DNA from: Curtobacterium guangdongense
GTDB taxonomy: Bacteria; Actinomycetota; Actinomycetes; Actinomycetales; Microbacteriaceae
DNA length: 64,000 bases
Direction: 5' to 3'
Assembly (NCBI RefSeq): GCF_049341845.1
Contig: NZ_JBMPIT010000005.1
Span: forward strand, 62,001-126,000
Shown piece by piece: positions 33,547 through 42,262 of the stretch. Below the pieces are notes generated by a model. The model saw only the letters and a program-made list of their open reading frames with translations, had not been told where the DNA came from and searched no databases. The translations under genes and the position numbers were made by a program. How positions within the stretch are numbered: position 1 is the stretch's first letter; the number at the start of each line of letters is the position of its first letter.

Positions 33547-34566
33547 GTGACCGCTCTCGATCGCCTGCCCCCGTCCGACGGCCGCCCGGAACTCGTCGTG
33601 CTCCGCGCGATCAAGCTCGGCGACCTGCTCGTCGCCGTCCCGGCCCACCACGCCCTGCGCCGCGCGTTCCCCGACCACCGGATCAGCCTGGCGACGACGG
33701 CGTGGCTCGCGCCGCTCGTCGAGCTGATCCCGTCCGTCGACGTGCACCTCGCGCAGCAGGGGTTCGACCACCCGATCGGGGTGCCGACCGGCGTGACCGA
33801 CGTGGCCGTCAACCTGCACGGCGCCGGTCCGGAGTCCGAGGACCTCGTCGCCGCGCTCGGCGCGCGCCGGCTCCTCCACCACGGCACCGGCGGACCGACG
33901 TGGGACACCGGCACCGTCAACGAACGCGAGCGGTGGACCGCGCTCCTCCGTGCGTACGACATCGAGGGGGACGCCGACGACGTCGGGATCGACCGCCCGG
34001 ACGAACCCCCGGTCGTCGACGGCGCCGCCGTGGTGCACGTCGGCGCGTTCCACGGCGCCCGGCACTGGCCGGTCGACCGCTTCGCCGAGGTGGTGCGCGG
34101 ACTGCGCCAGCGCGGACACGACGTCGTCCTGACGGGAGGCCCGGCTGACGTCGAGCGCGCCACCGCGGTCGCGGAGGGGGCCGGCCTGCCGCCGGGGGCG
34201 GTGCTGGCCGGCGTCCTCGACCTCCGCGCGTTCGCCGCGGTGGTCGCCGCGGCGCGCGTCGTCGTCACGGTGGACACGGGGGCGGCCCACCTGGCATCGG
34301 CGTACGGCATCCCCTCGGTCGTGCTGTTCGGACCGGCACCGCCCGAGAGCTGGGGGCCGCCGGCGTCCGGGCCGCACGTCGTGCTGACGGACGCGTCGGT
34401 CCGTCGCGGCGAGGTCTTCTCCGAGGAACCCGATCCGGCGATCCTCGCCGTGCACGCGATCGACGTGCTCACAGCGGTGGACGGGCTCGGCGTCGGCGTT
34501 GTCGGCGATGCCGGTGTCCTCGGGTTTGGCGTCCCCGGCCGCGCGGACGCAGGTACCGACCGGTAG
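33547..34566 (+). CDS. GT9-family glycosyltransferase (heptosyltransferase-like), third of three
   Basis: 339 residues, GTG 33547. TACCGT at 33534-33539 followed by 7 nt indicates a leaderless transcript; the frame extends upstream but that part overlaps the divergent gmhB. N-terminal VLRAIKLGDLLVAVPAHHAL, then VVHVGAFHGARHWPVDRFA and TVDTGAAHLASAYGIP are the GT9 signature segments. The C-terminal 30 residues are Gly-rich. Divergent from gmhB with a 99-bp gap, so the two transcripts probably share regulation. Confidence 0.85.
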   Translation: MTALDRLPPSDGRPELVVLRAIKLGDLLVAVPAHHALRRAFPDHRISLATTAWLAPLVELIPSVDVHLAQQGFDHPIGVPTGVTDVAVNLHGAGPESEDLVAALGARRLLHHGTGGPTWDTGTVNERERWTALLRAYDIEGDADDVGIDRPDEPPVVDGAAVVHVGAFHGARHWPVDRFAEVVRGLRQRGHDVVLTGGPADVERATAVAEGAGLPPGAVLAGVLDLRAFAAVVAAARVVVTVDTGAAHLASAYGIPSVVLFGPAPPESWGPPASGPHVVLTDASVRRGEVFSEEPDPAILAVHAIDVLTAVDGLGVGVVGDAGVLGFGVPGRADAGTDR

Positions 34567-34613
34567 CGTCGAGGAGCGGTGCCGGATCGACCGGCGACCG
34601 CGGAGGGAGCACC

Positions 34614-34970
34614 GTGTTCGAAGCGGCCAACATCCGGGACTGGATCGGCCTGCCGGTCGTCGACGAGGGCGACGACCGCGTCGGGACGCTCGAGAGCATC
34701 TACTACGACACCGCGACCTCCGAGCCCGCGTTCGGCGCCGTGCAGACCGGCCTCGTCGGGTTCCAGAAGCTGGTCTTCGTCCCGCTCAGCGGTGCGACCG
34801 TCACCCCGAAGCACCTGCACGTCACGTTCGCGAAGAAGCTCATCAAGGACGCCCCGTCGATCCCCACGGACGGCGAGCTCGACGCGGCGACGGAGCCGGA
34901 GCTGTACTCGCACTACGGGCTCGAGTACCGCACGGGCAGCAACGGCGAACGGCGACTCGGCCGACGCTGA
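34614..34970 (+). CDS. PRC-barrel domain protein
   Basis: 118 residues, GTG 34614 with GGAGGG upstream. DWIGLPVVDEGDDRVGTLES and AVQTGLVGFQKLVFVPLSG match the PRC-barrel fold (about 8-85), found in RimM and photosystem H subunits and in many stand-alone actinobacterial proteins. The C-terminal part (EPELYSHYGLEYR) is conserved in the stand-alone type. The cellular role is unknown; a protein- or RNA-binding scaffold is likely. Confidence 0.8.
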   Translation: MFEAANIRDWIGLPVVDEGDDRVGTLESIYYDTATSEPAFGAVQTGLVGFQKLVFVPLSGATVTPKHLHVTFAKKLIKDAPSIPTDGELDAATEPELYSHYGLEYRTGSNGERRLGRR

Positions 34971-35029
34971 GGACGCCGGGCTAGCCTGGTTCCCTCTGTC
35001 CGACCCCGCGCACACCCGAGGGACCCGCC

Positions 35030-36082
35030 CTGCTCCGTTCCGTCCGTTCGACGCTGGTCGCCGCACTGGCGGTGTTCGTCGTGCTCGCAGCAGGCTCGAT
35101 CGCCGCTCCGTCCGCGTCGGCGGCGCCGCTCTGGCCGGTGCCGCAGCCGTACCGTTCGACGTCCGAGCCGCCGGAGCGTCTCGCGAACCTGCCGGTCGGC
35201 AGCGAGTACGTGGCGCTGGGGGACTCGTACTCGGCTGGCTACGGGCTCGGTGACCCGACCGGGCTGCCGACGACCGCGTGCGGGCAGTCCGCCCAGGACT
35301 ACCCGCACCGGATCGCCGCCCGGTTCGGCCTCGCGCTGCACGACGTCACGTGCGGGGGTGCCACGAGCGCGGACATCCTCGGCGGACACCAGTTCCGGGG
35401 TGTCCCACCGCAGATCGAGGCGCTGTCGTCGGACACGCGGCTCGTGACGCTGACCATCGGCGGGAACGACGCCGACCTCTTCGGCACCGCGGCGTCGTGC
35501 CTGGCGCTCTCGGCGAAAGGGCCGGTCTTCTCCGGACGGGACGCCCCGTCCTGCCGCAGCACCCTGGTCCGCGACGGCGTCGACCAGCTCGGTACGAAGA
35601 TCCAGGCGCGGGTGTCCCTGGGCATCGCGAACACCCTCGCGGCGATCAAGAACGCGGCACCGAACGCCGAGATCGTCTTCCTGGGCTACCCGGCGATCTT
35701 CCCCGACGCCGACCACACCCCGGCGAAGGGGTGCTTCCGGTCGGCGCTCGACATCGGGACGCTCACGGGGTCCTTCCCGACGAACTCGTACCCGTTCACG
35801 AACACCGACGTGCGCTACCTGCACGGCGTCCAGGAGGAACTGAACGACGTCACCCGGTCGGCTGCTGCCGCGGCGGGTGTCCGCTACGTCGACGTGTTCG
35901 CCTCGACCCAAGCGCGCTCGGCATGCGCGACGAAGCGGCCGTACGTCTCCGGGGTCACCCTCGACTCCACCAACGGGCTCCGGCGGATCGACCTGGAACC
36001 CGGCGCCCTGCACCCGAACACGGCGGGCGTCGCGTACCTGGCCCGTCGGGCAGAGGCGGCGATCCGCGACCTGCTCGGCTGA
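35030..36082 (+). CDS. Secreted SGNH/GDSL hydrolase
   Basis: About 350 residues if read from CTG 35030, which has GAGGGA 6 nt upstream and restores a complete signal peptide (Arg-containing start, hydrophobic core, cleavage near PSASA-AP). GTG 35072 would lose the positively charged N-region. The catalytic Ser is in ALGDSYSAG, oxyanion Gly in CGGATSA, Asn in IGGND and His in ALHPNTAG. These enzymes are extracellular esterases or lipases. Several Cys residues (CGQ, CGG, SCL, SCR, GCF, ACA) suggest disulfides. The start codon is the uncertain part. Confidence 0.82.
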   Translation: MLRSVRSTLVAALAVFVVLAAGSIAAPSASAAPLWPVPQPYRSTSEPPERLANLPVGSEYVALGDSYSAGYGLGDPTGLPTTACGQSAQDYPHRIAARFGLALHDVTCGGATSADILGGHQFRGVPPQIEALSSDTRLVTLTIGGNDADLFGTAASCLALSAKGPVFSGRDAPSCRSTLVRDGVDQLGTKIQARVSLGIANTLAAIKNAAPNAEIVFLGYPAIFPDADHTPAKGCFRSALDIGTLTGSFPTNSYPFTNTDVRYLHGVQEELNDVTRSAAAAAGVRYVDVFASTQARSACATKRPYVSGVTLDSTNGLRRIDLEPGALHPNTAGVAYLARRAEAAIRDLLG

Positions 36083-36102
36083 CGCGACCTGGTCGGCTGA
36101 GC
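36067..36102. repeat. 18-bp tandem duplication across SGNH stop codon
   Basis: CGACCTGCTCGGCTGACG (36067-36084) is followed by CGACCTGGTCGGCTGAGC (36085-36102), 16 of 18 identical. The first copy contains the real stop and the second a copied TGA. Confidence 0.8.
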
Positions 36103-36104
36103 GG

Positions 36105-36980
36105 TCAGCCGATCGCCTCGGCGTCGTCAGCAGCGCCTTCCGCCCCGGCACCTTCCGCGGCCTCGTGCGCCGACGGCGGGACGACGCACACCGGCGACAC
36201 CGTCCCGTGCAGCACGTCGCGCAACACCGACCCCGACAGCACCCGGACGTGCCCGCGCCCGAGCACGACGAGCGACGCGTGCCGGGTGTGCCCGGCGATC
36301 GCCCGCCCCGGCCGACCCTCGACCAGGAGCGACCGTAGCCGGACGTCCGGGTACCGCCCCGCGATCTCCGTCGACACCCGAGCGAGCAACGCCTTGTTCT
36401 GGAGCCGCCAGCGGTCGGGGTCCTCGGCGAAGTCGGTCAGGCCGGTCCTGGTGAGCACGGGCATCTCCCACGCGCGCAGGAGCGTCAGCCGACGGTTCGT
36501 GCGACGGGCCTCGTCGACGGCGATCGCGACGGCGCGTTCGTCGAGCGGGTCCTCCACCGCGAGGACGACGTCCCCGTCGATCGGGTGCGGCCCGTCCGGC
36601 ACGACCACGGTCGGGACCGCTGCGCGTCCGGCGACCCGCGCGGCCTCGCCCCCGACGGTGGACCCGCGTCGACTCCGGAACGTCCCGATCACCAGGAGGT
36701 CCGTCGTGTCCGACTCCGTGAGGAGTGCTGCGGCAGCGGGGCCCGCGTGCCGGACGACGGCGACCTCGACACCGGGCAACGCGCTCCTGGTCTCGTCCGC
36801 GACGTGCTCCGCGACCCGTTTGCCGTCCGGACCGACGCGACCCTCGAGCGCCGGGTCGACGCCGACGACCCGGACGTGCCGGATCCCGGTCCCCGATCGC
36901 GCCGCGATCCACCTGACGGCTTCCTCGTGCGGATGTGCCGCATCCGCCGCGAGGGTGACGCTCGTCCACTGCTCGTCCAT
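36105..36980 (-). CDS. Tandem universal stress protein
   Basis: 291 residues. I choose ATG 36980 (MDEQWTSVTLAADAA) because GAGGAGG lies about 10 nt upstream; an ATG at 36998 would put that ribosome site inside the gene. Two UspA domains are present (about 5-135 and 140-275). The second has the ATP-binding pattern VVLGRGHVRVLSGSVLRDVLHGT. The first has VIGTFRSRRGSTVGGEAARV. An acidic Ala/Glu-rich tail follows. Such proteins respond to starvation, hypoxia and oxidative stress. Confidence 0.88.
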   Translation of the reverse strand: MDEQWTSVTLAADAAHPHEEAVRWIAARSGTGIRHVRVVGVDPALEGRVGPDGKRVAEHVADETRSALPGVEVAVVRHAGPAAAALLTESDTTDLLVIGTFRSRRGSTVGGEAARVAGRAAVPTVVVPDGPHPIDGDVVLAVEDPLDERAVAIAVDEARRTNRRLTLLRAWEMPVLTRTGLTDFAEDPDRWRLQNKALLARVSTEIAGRYPDVRLRSLLVEGRPGRAIAGHTRHASLVVLGRGHVRVLSGSVLRDVLHGTVSPVCVVPPSAHEAAEGAGAEGAADDAEAIG

Positions 36981-37041
36981 CCCGATCGACCTCCTCATCG
37001 GGGCCAGCGCGGGGCGTCGGTCGGCGCTCCTGGCGCTGAAA

Positions 37042-37908
37042 CTACTCCCGGCCGTCGCGGAGCAACCAGTCCATCGCCTGCGGGAGTGCCGTGAGGACGG
37101 ACACGTGCCCGAGACCCGACCGTTCGTGCAGGGTCGCGTGCGGCAGGGCCGCCGCGAGCATCCGTCCGTGCGCGACCGGGACGACCCGGTCGTCGACGCC
37201 CTGTTCGACGAGCGCCGGCACCCGCACGTCGGCGAGGGCGAAGCCCCAGTCCGTCACGAACGCCACGTCGTCGTCGGCACCGCCCTGGAGGCTCGTGGGG
37301 CCGGCCGCCTGTGCGTCCTGACCCAGCGCGGCCCAGTCCCCGTCCAGGGCCGCCCAGTCGGCGTCGGTGAACTGCGCGGGGTCGAACCCGGCCGTCTCCG
37401 CCCAGGCGAGCCGAGCCTCCCGTCCGGCCTGCGCGCTGCGCAGGCCGCTGTCGTCGGCCATGCCGTCCCACCAGGCGGCCTCGTCGACGAAGGGGGCTGG
37501 TGAGGCGAACGTCGCGACGGCGGTGACGCGGTCGGAGAGCAGCGCGGCTCCGGCGAGGGCGTGCGGGCCGCCGCCGGAACCGCCCACGACCGTGACACGG
37601 CCGATGCCGAGCGCGTCGAGCACCTGTTCGAGGTCCCGGGCGCCGTCGGCGACCGACCGGCCCGGCAGCGGGTCGGCCCCGCCGAAGCCGGGGCGGGTGA
37701 CGGCGACCAGCCGGATGCCGCGATCCGTTGCCGCGCGGCGGACCGGTTCGAGGTGGGCGCCGGTGTGCGGCGTCTCGTGGTGCCAGACGACGGTCGGAGC
37801 GTCTGGGCGCGCATCGGTGCCGTCCGCGGTGTCGTCGACCAGGACGGTCCGGTCGTCGTCGAGTCGAACCGGGCGCAGGCCGTCTCCCTGCTGGGTGCTT
37901 CGCTGCAT
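37042..37908 (-). CDS. Alpha/beta-fold hydrolase
   Basis: 288 residues from ATG 37908. Nucleophile Ser in VVGGSGGGPHALA (about 112), acid Asp in EQGVDDRVVPV (about 239) and His in GLGHVSVL (about 270). The oxyanion region VWHHETPHTG replaces the common HGG. It has no signal peptide. A TACGCT hexamer on the minus strand at 37915-37920, 6 nt before the ATG, indicates a leaderless transcript. The substrate is unknown. Confidence 0.85.
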   Translation of the reverse strand: MQRSTQQGDGLRPVRLDDDRTVLVDDTADGTDARPDAPTVVWHHETPHTGAHLEPVRRAATDRGIRLVAVTRPGFGGADPLPGRSVADGARDLEQVLDALGIGRVTVVGGSGGGPHALAGAALLSDRVTAVATFASPAPFVDEAAWWDGMADDSGLRSAQAGREARLAWAETAGFDPAQFTDADWAALDGDWAALGQDAQAAGPTSLQGGADDDVAFVTDWGFALADVRVPALVEQGVDDRVVPVAHGRMLAAALPHATLHERSGLGHVSVLTALPQAMDWLLRDGRE

Positions 37909-37930
37909 GGCGCGAGCGTAGCCTCGCAGC
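37909..37930. promoter_or_regulatory. Overlapping back-to-back leaderless promoters
   Basis: Only 22 bp separate the divergent start codons. TAGCCT (37919-37924, plus) lies 6 nt before the NUDIX GTG. TACGCT (37920-37915, minus) lies 6 nt before the hydrolase ATG. The two -10 hexamers share positions 37919-37920. Any -35 element of one gene must lie inside the other gene. Confidence 0.65.
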
Positions 37931-38395
37931 GTGGTGCGGAGTGCGGGACTGCTGCTGTACCGGACCGGTGCGTCCGGGGTGCTCGAGGTGTTCGTCGCGC
38001 ACATGGGCGGCCCGTTCTGGCGTCGGCGCGAACGTGCGTGGTCGATCCCGAAGGGCGAGTACGGCGACGACGAGGCGCCGCGCGATGCCGCGCTCCGGGA
38101 GTTCGCGGAGGAGATCGGGGTGGCGGCGCCGACGGAGGACCTCGTCGTCCTCGGCGAGTTCCGCCAGGCGTCCGGGAAGCGTGTGACGGTGTTCGCCGGG
38201 CACGCCCCGTCGTTCTCGGTGGACGCGGTGCACTCGAACACGGTGCGACTCGAACTCCCGCGTGGATCGGGGCGGTTCGTCGAGGTGCCCGAGGTCGACG
38301 ACGCCCGCTGGGTGCCGGTCGAGGCCGCTCGCTCCATGCTCGTCGCAGGACAGGTCGCGGCGCTCTCGGAACTCGAGGAGGCGGTGCGGGAGTGA
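37931..38395 (+). CDS. NUDIX hydrolase
   Basis: 154 residues, GTG 37931, probably leaderless. The NUDIX box G-x5-E-x7-REFAEEIG-V lies at about residues 42-64, with all metal-binding Glu present. The N-terminal segment RSAGLLLYRTGASGVLEVFV and FWRRRERAWSIPKGEY resemble the group often annotated as MutT-like or diadenosine-polyphosphate hydrolases. The substrate is a nucleoside diphosphate linked to some X and cannot be narrowed here. Confidence 0.9.
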   Translation: MVRSAGLLLYRTGASGVLEVFVAHMGGPFWRRRERAWSIPKGEYGDDEAPRDAALREFAEEIGVAAPTEDLVVLGEFRQASGKRVTVFAGHAPSFSVDAVHSNTVRLELPRGSGRFVEVPEVDDARWVPVEAARSMLVAGQVAALSELEEAVRE

Positions 38396-38499
38396 CGGGT
38401 GAGGTGTCACGACCGGATCTCGATCTGGCCCGAACTGGGGGTTGCTCGATAACCTGAGCGGGCACTGAGGTCGGTCGGTGCGCGAACAGGGGAGTACGC

Positions 38500-40524
38500 A
38501 TGCGCCGTTGGCGGATGGTGACAGCCGGGCTGACCGGGTTCGTCCTCGCGACGGGGTTGGCCCTCGGGGGAGCGACGAGCGCCTCGGCTGCGCCGGCTCA
38601 GCACTGGGGAGACTTCACGGTCAGCGGGACCGGCAAGGACTACAACGGCACCATGACGATGCCGGGGTTCCCGGCGACCACGTTCAAGTCCAACGCATCG
38701 CAGGCGACCGTCATCAGCGGAGCGTCCACGTGGCAGTCCGCCGCGACCGGGCCCGGTCAGCTGTACGGGTCGAGCAAGGGGCGCACCTACATCAACCAGC
38801 GGCCGAACGCGAACAACGCGGGCAGCCCGTCCGTGACGACCTACACCTTCGACGGGAGCACCCCGGTCGGTAGCTGGTCCTTCGTCCTGGGTGACATCGA
38901 CGCCGACCAGGCGACGATCACCGCCACCGTCGCCGGCGGGCGAACCTTCACGCCAGCGCAGCTCGGGTACCAGGGCTCGTACAACTCATGCTCGGTGTCC
39001 TCGCCGGGCGGATGGTCCTGCACACCTGACCCGGACGGCACGACCGGGCAGGACAAGCCGACCTGGAACGAGTCGACCGGCACGCTCACGGGGAACGCCG
39101 CAGCGAACGACACCGCCGGCGCGAGCGCCTGGTTCACCCCGACCGTCCCGCTCCTGAGCTTGACGGTCAGCTACCAGTGGCGCAGCGGGTTCCCCGTGTA
39201 CCAGACGTGGTTCGCGTCGCGCACGGCGGCGCTGACCGGCGTCGCCACCCTCGACACCACGCCGATCCCGGGCGCAACCGTCACCGCGACGGATGCGAAT
39301 GGCCTCGTCCACACGACCACCACAAAATCTGACGGGAGCTACAACTTCGCTGACCTCCCGGCACTCGATGGGTACCGAGTCGAGATTACGCCTCCAGCCG
39401 GTGCAGCCGGCGATGCCGAAACGGTCGCCGACCTCAACAGCGGCGATGTTCCCGCGACGAAGAACTTCTCGTTCACGGCACCGGACGGCACGGTGTCCGT
39501 CATCGGGACCGTCACCGCTGAGGACGGCACGACCCCCGTGGCGCACGTCCCGGTCGTCATCATCGACCCGACGAACGGCTCCACCCTGGTGACCACCGAG
39601 ACCAACAGCGAAGGCGTCTACACGGGTTCCGGTCTGCCCCCGGGCACCGACCTTGCCGTCTCGGCGGACGGCGGGGACCCGGTGGCGATCACGACCGGGG
39701 AAGCCGGCGCACCACCGGAGCAGCTGGACCCCATCGCCGCGCCGCCGACGGCCGTCGCGACGATCTCCGGCGCCGTCACACTCGACGCGACCGCCGTTCC
39801 CGCCGGAGTGGTCGTCGACCTGCTCGACGCCGACGGCAACGTGCTGGCGTCCACGACCACCGGCGCAGGGGGCAAGTACGAGTTCACGACCGTCCCCGGT
39901 GCGTACACGGTGCGCTCTGCGCTCCCGGCCGAGGGCGCCGAGGGGTCATCGACCCTCGCCGTGGACACGACCGGCGGGCTGGACGTCACGGACGCGGACT
40001 TCGCCTTCACCACGCCGGAGCCCGCTGCGCCGCAGGTCGTCGACCAGCCGGGCACCGTCACCGACACGAACGGCGACCCCGTCGCCGGGGTCCAGGTCGT
40101 CGCGACGCCGACCGATCCGGACGCAGGCGTGCCGGTGACCACGACGACCGGTCCAGACGGCGCGTTCGTGCTGCCGGGGCTCAATCCCACGTCGGAGTAC
40201 GAGGTCGTCGTCGGCCCCGGAGACGACCCGGGTCAGCGGAAGACGATCACCACCCCGGCGACCGGCGCGGGAAACCCGCTGGCGTTCGTCGTGCCGGCGG
40301 CAGCAACGCCCACGCCGACCCCGCCCCCGACCTCCGGTGGTGGCAGCGACACGACGCCGGTGTCCTCGACGGGAGGCTCGTCGTCCACCGGTGCCCTCGC
40401 CTACACGGGCGCCGACCTCACCCCGGGGCTGATCGCAGCCGGCGTGCTCGTGCTCCTCGGGGCCGGGCTGCTCACCTTCCGAGCCGCTCGCAACCGCCGC
40501 CGCTCGGAGCACCTCCAGGACTGA
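38500..40524 (+). CDS. Sortase-anchored surface protein with carboxypeptidase-regulatory-like (Cna-B-type) repeats
   Basis: 674 residues from ATG 38500 with AGGGGAG upstream. Signal peptide 1-31 (ending SASA-AP). A unique N-terminal domain (32-245) with two Cys is followed by four beta-sandwich repeats of the carboxypeptidase-regulatory/SdrD-B type (about 245-320, 330-415, 425-505, 515-600). Then comes a Thr/Pro/Ser stalk and a sorting signal LAYTG, a hydrophobic helix and an RNRRR tail. LAxTG is the class E sortase motif of actinobacteria. A surface adhesin or stalk role is likely. A TAACCT hexamer (38450-38455) may be its -10. Confidence 0.82.
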   Translation: MRRWRMVTAGLTGFVLATGLALGGATSASAAPAQHWGDFTVSGTGKDYNGTMTMPGFPATTFKSNASQATVISGASTWQSAATGPGQLYGSSKGRTYINQRPNANNAGSPSVTTYTFDGSTPVGSWSFVLGDIDADQATITATVAGGRTFTPAQLGYQGSYNSCSVSSPGGWSCTPDPDGTTGQDKPTWNESTGTLTGNAAANDTAGASAWFTPTVPLLSLTVSYQWRSGFPVYQTWFASRTAALTGVATLDTTPIPGATVTATDANGLVHTTTTKSDGSYNFADLPALDGYRVEITPPAGAAGDAETVADLNSGDVPATKNFSFTAPDGTVSVIGTVTAEDGTTPVAHVPVVIIDPTNGSTLVTTETNSEGVYTGSGLPPGTDLAVSADGGDPVAITTGEAGAPPEQLDPIAAPPTAVATISGAVTLDATAVPAGVVVDLLDADGNVLASTTTGAGGKYEFTTVPGAYTVRSALPAEGAEGSSTLAVDTTGGLDVTDADFAFTTPEPAAPQVVDQPGTVTDTNGDPVAGVQVVATPTDPDAGVPVTTTTGPDGAFVLPGLNPTSEYEVVVGPGDDPGQRKTITTPATGAGNPLAFVVPAAATPTPTPPPTSGGGSDTTPVSSTGGSSSTGALAYTGADLTPGLIAAGVLVLLGAGLLTFRAARNRRRSEHLQD

Positions 40525-40569
40525 CCCGGTCGGGCTGGTCGTCCGACCGGCACGAGCAGGACACCCCGA

Positions 40570-40625
40570 ACAACCGAAAGCGATCCGCGCCACGACTTCT
40601 CGTGGCGCGGATCGCTTTTGGTTGT
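40570..40625. terminator. Long hairpin between convergent genes (repeat-family member A)
   Basis: The arms 40570-40595 and 40600-40625 form a 26-bp stem with one G-T wobble and a CTTC loop. ACAACCGAAAGCG at the left and GCTTTTGGTTGT at the right would give either strand an A/T-flanked terminator. It lies between the surface-protein gene and the MFS gene, so it can serve both. It resembles the hairpin at 53528-53587. Confidence 0.8.
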
Positions 40626-40666
40626 GCGAGAGCGAACCGCGCCGGGCCTGGCGCCGCGCCGCCGCG

Positions 40667-42031
40667 TCAGTGCGAGCGTTGCGTCCGCGTCGTCCCGGTG
40701 ATCGTCGCGACGGACCCCGTCATGGTCTGGATCGCCCGGCTGATCGTCGGCATCGAGGTGGTGACGACCCCGAGGGACGACGTGATCGCCTCGATGGACG
40801 ACGTCGACAGGTGCTCCTGGTGCGTCGTCCGCAGCGGGAAGCCCCGACGGGCGGCGACGACCACCCCGAGCGACCCGAGCAGCACGACGGCCCCGGCGAA
40901 GGGCAGCGTCTGCATGCCCGTGAGCCCGAGCACCTGCCCGCCGATGGCCGCACCGCCGGCGATGCCGATGTTCGACGCCCCGTTGACGAGCGCACCCGCG
41001 ATGTCGGGGGAGACGCCCCCGGTCCGGATCGCCGCCGCCATGAAGAGCGTCCCCGTCGTGCCGTTCGCGGCCATCCAGACCCCGGCGACGATCATCGTCC
41101 CGATGAGCGAACCGTGCACGAACGGCAGTGCGGCGAAGGCGGCTGCCATCGTGGCGACCGCGGCGATGAGGGTCTGGCGCGGGGCCTTGTCGACGAACAT
41201 GCCGGCGAGCCAGAGCCCGATCACCCCGGTGCCGCCGAGGACGAGCAGCGCCCCACTCACCAGGCCGGAGGCGAGCCCGGCGTCGATCGCGTACGGCCCG
41301 ATGTACGTGTAGACGATGTAGTGCCCGGCGAAGAGCAGCAGGTCGGCCACGACGACGGCGAGGAGTCCGCTGCGTGCCCATGCCTTCGGCGACCCGATGT
41401 GCGGCGAGGACGTGCCGCGTACGCCGGGCAGGAACGCCAGGGCCACGACGGCCAGGATCGCCGCGCAGACCGCGACGGCACCGACTGCCGGGCGCCACCC
41501 GATCGACTGCCCGACCCCGGTTGCGAGGGGCACGCCGATGACGAAGCCCAGCGAGCTCCCGGAGTAGACGAACGCGATGGCACGGCCGGCGAGCCGCGGC
41601 GGCACGATGCGCGTGGCGTACGCCGACGCGACCGAGAAGAACAGCGCGTGCGCGATGCCACCGACCACCCGGCCGGCGCAGACGATCGCGAAGGACGGCG
41701 CGAGCGCGATCATCAGGTTCGAGACCGTGTACCCGACGAGGGTCGACACGAGCACGGTCTTCCTGGGCATCCGCGCGGTGAGCGACGTCAGCGGGAGTGC
41801 CAGCAGCGCCACCGCGGTCGCGTAGACGGTGATGACGATGCCCATGGTGGACTCGGTGACGCCGAGGTCCTTGCTCATGGTGCCGAGCAGCCCGACGGGC
41901 ATGAGCTCGGTCGTGATCGCGAAGAACGTCGCGAGGCCGAGGACGGCGATGCCGACGACGGCCTTCGAGGTCAGGACGGACGTCGAGACCGTGGACGTGG
42001 TCGTGCTGATGGACGCTGTGCTGGTGGACAC
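40667..42031 (-). CDS. MFS efflux transporter (DHA1 type)
   Basis: 454 residues from GTG 42031, with GAGGAGG about 9 nt upstream; the longer frame begins inside this ribosome site. After a Ser/Thr-rich N-terminus (1-25) come twelve helices. LTARMPRKTVLVSTLVGY is the loop 2-3 motif A, and AGRVVGGIAHALFFSVASAY plus GVPLATGVGQSIGWRPAVG are typical of drug or arabinose/sugar efflux MFS proteins (YdhP/AraJ-like). A hydrophilic tail of about 55 residues follows helix 12. The substrate is unknown. Confidence 0.88.
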   Translation of the reverse strand: MSTSTASISTTTSTVSTSVLTSKAVVGIAVLGLATFFAITTELMPVGLLGTMSKDLGVTESTMGIVITVYATAVALLALPLTSLTARMPRKTVLVSTLVGYTVSNLMIALAPSFAIVCAGRVVGGIAHALFFSVASAYATRIVPPRLAGRAIAFVYSGSSLGFVIGVPLATGVGQSIGWRPAVGAVAVCAAILAVVALAFLPGVRGTSSPHIGSPKAWARSGLLAVVVADLLLFAGHYIVYTYIGPYAIDAGLASGLVSGALLVLGGTGVIGLWLAGMFVDKAPRQTLIAAVATMAAAFAALPFVHGSLIGTMIVAGVWMAANGTTGTLFMAAAIRTGGVSPDIAGALVNGASNIGIAGGAAIGGQVLGLTGMQTLPFAGAVVLLGSLGVVVAARRGFPLRTTHQEHLSTSSIEAITSSLGVVTTSMPTISRAIQTMTGSVATITGTTRTQRSH

Positions 42032-42262
42032 GGTGCTGACCTCCTCAAGGCGTGGTGGAGCGCGCGACGGGGATGTCACGTCGGCGACACCACGACCGGG
42101 TCGGTCGGGCAGTGCGCGCTCGCGGGTTGTGGGTGTGTTGGTTGGTCACTCCACGGCGAGTGCGATCCATCCAGTGTTGCACGATGGACCGGACCTGGCG
42201 AGGGCCCTTGCCGAGAATGTCCTAGGAGCGCTCCAACGCAGGAGCCGCGCGGACATTCCCGA

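Noticed and set aside
22394..34566. Glycan cluster considered as a mobile island with flanking tRNA or att site
   Set aside because: No tRNA, integrase, transposase or direct-repeat boundary is visible at either edge, and base composition looks like the neighbours by eye.
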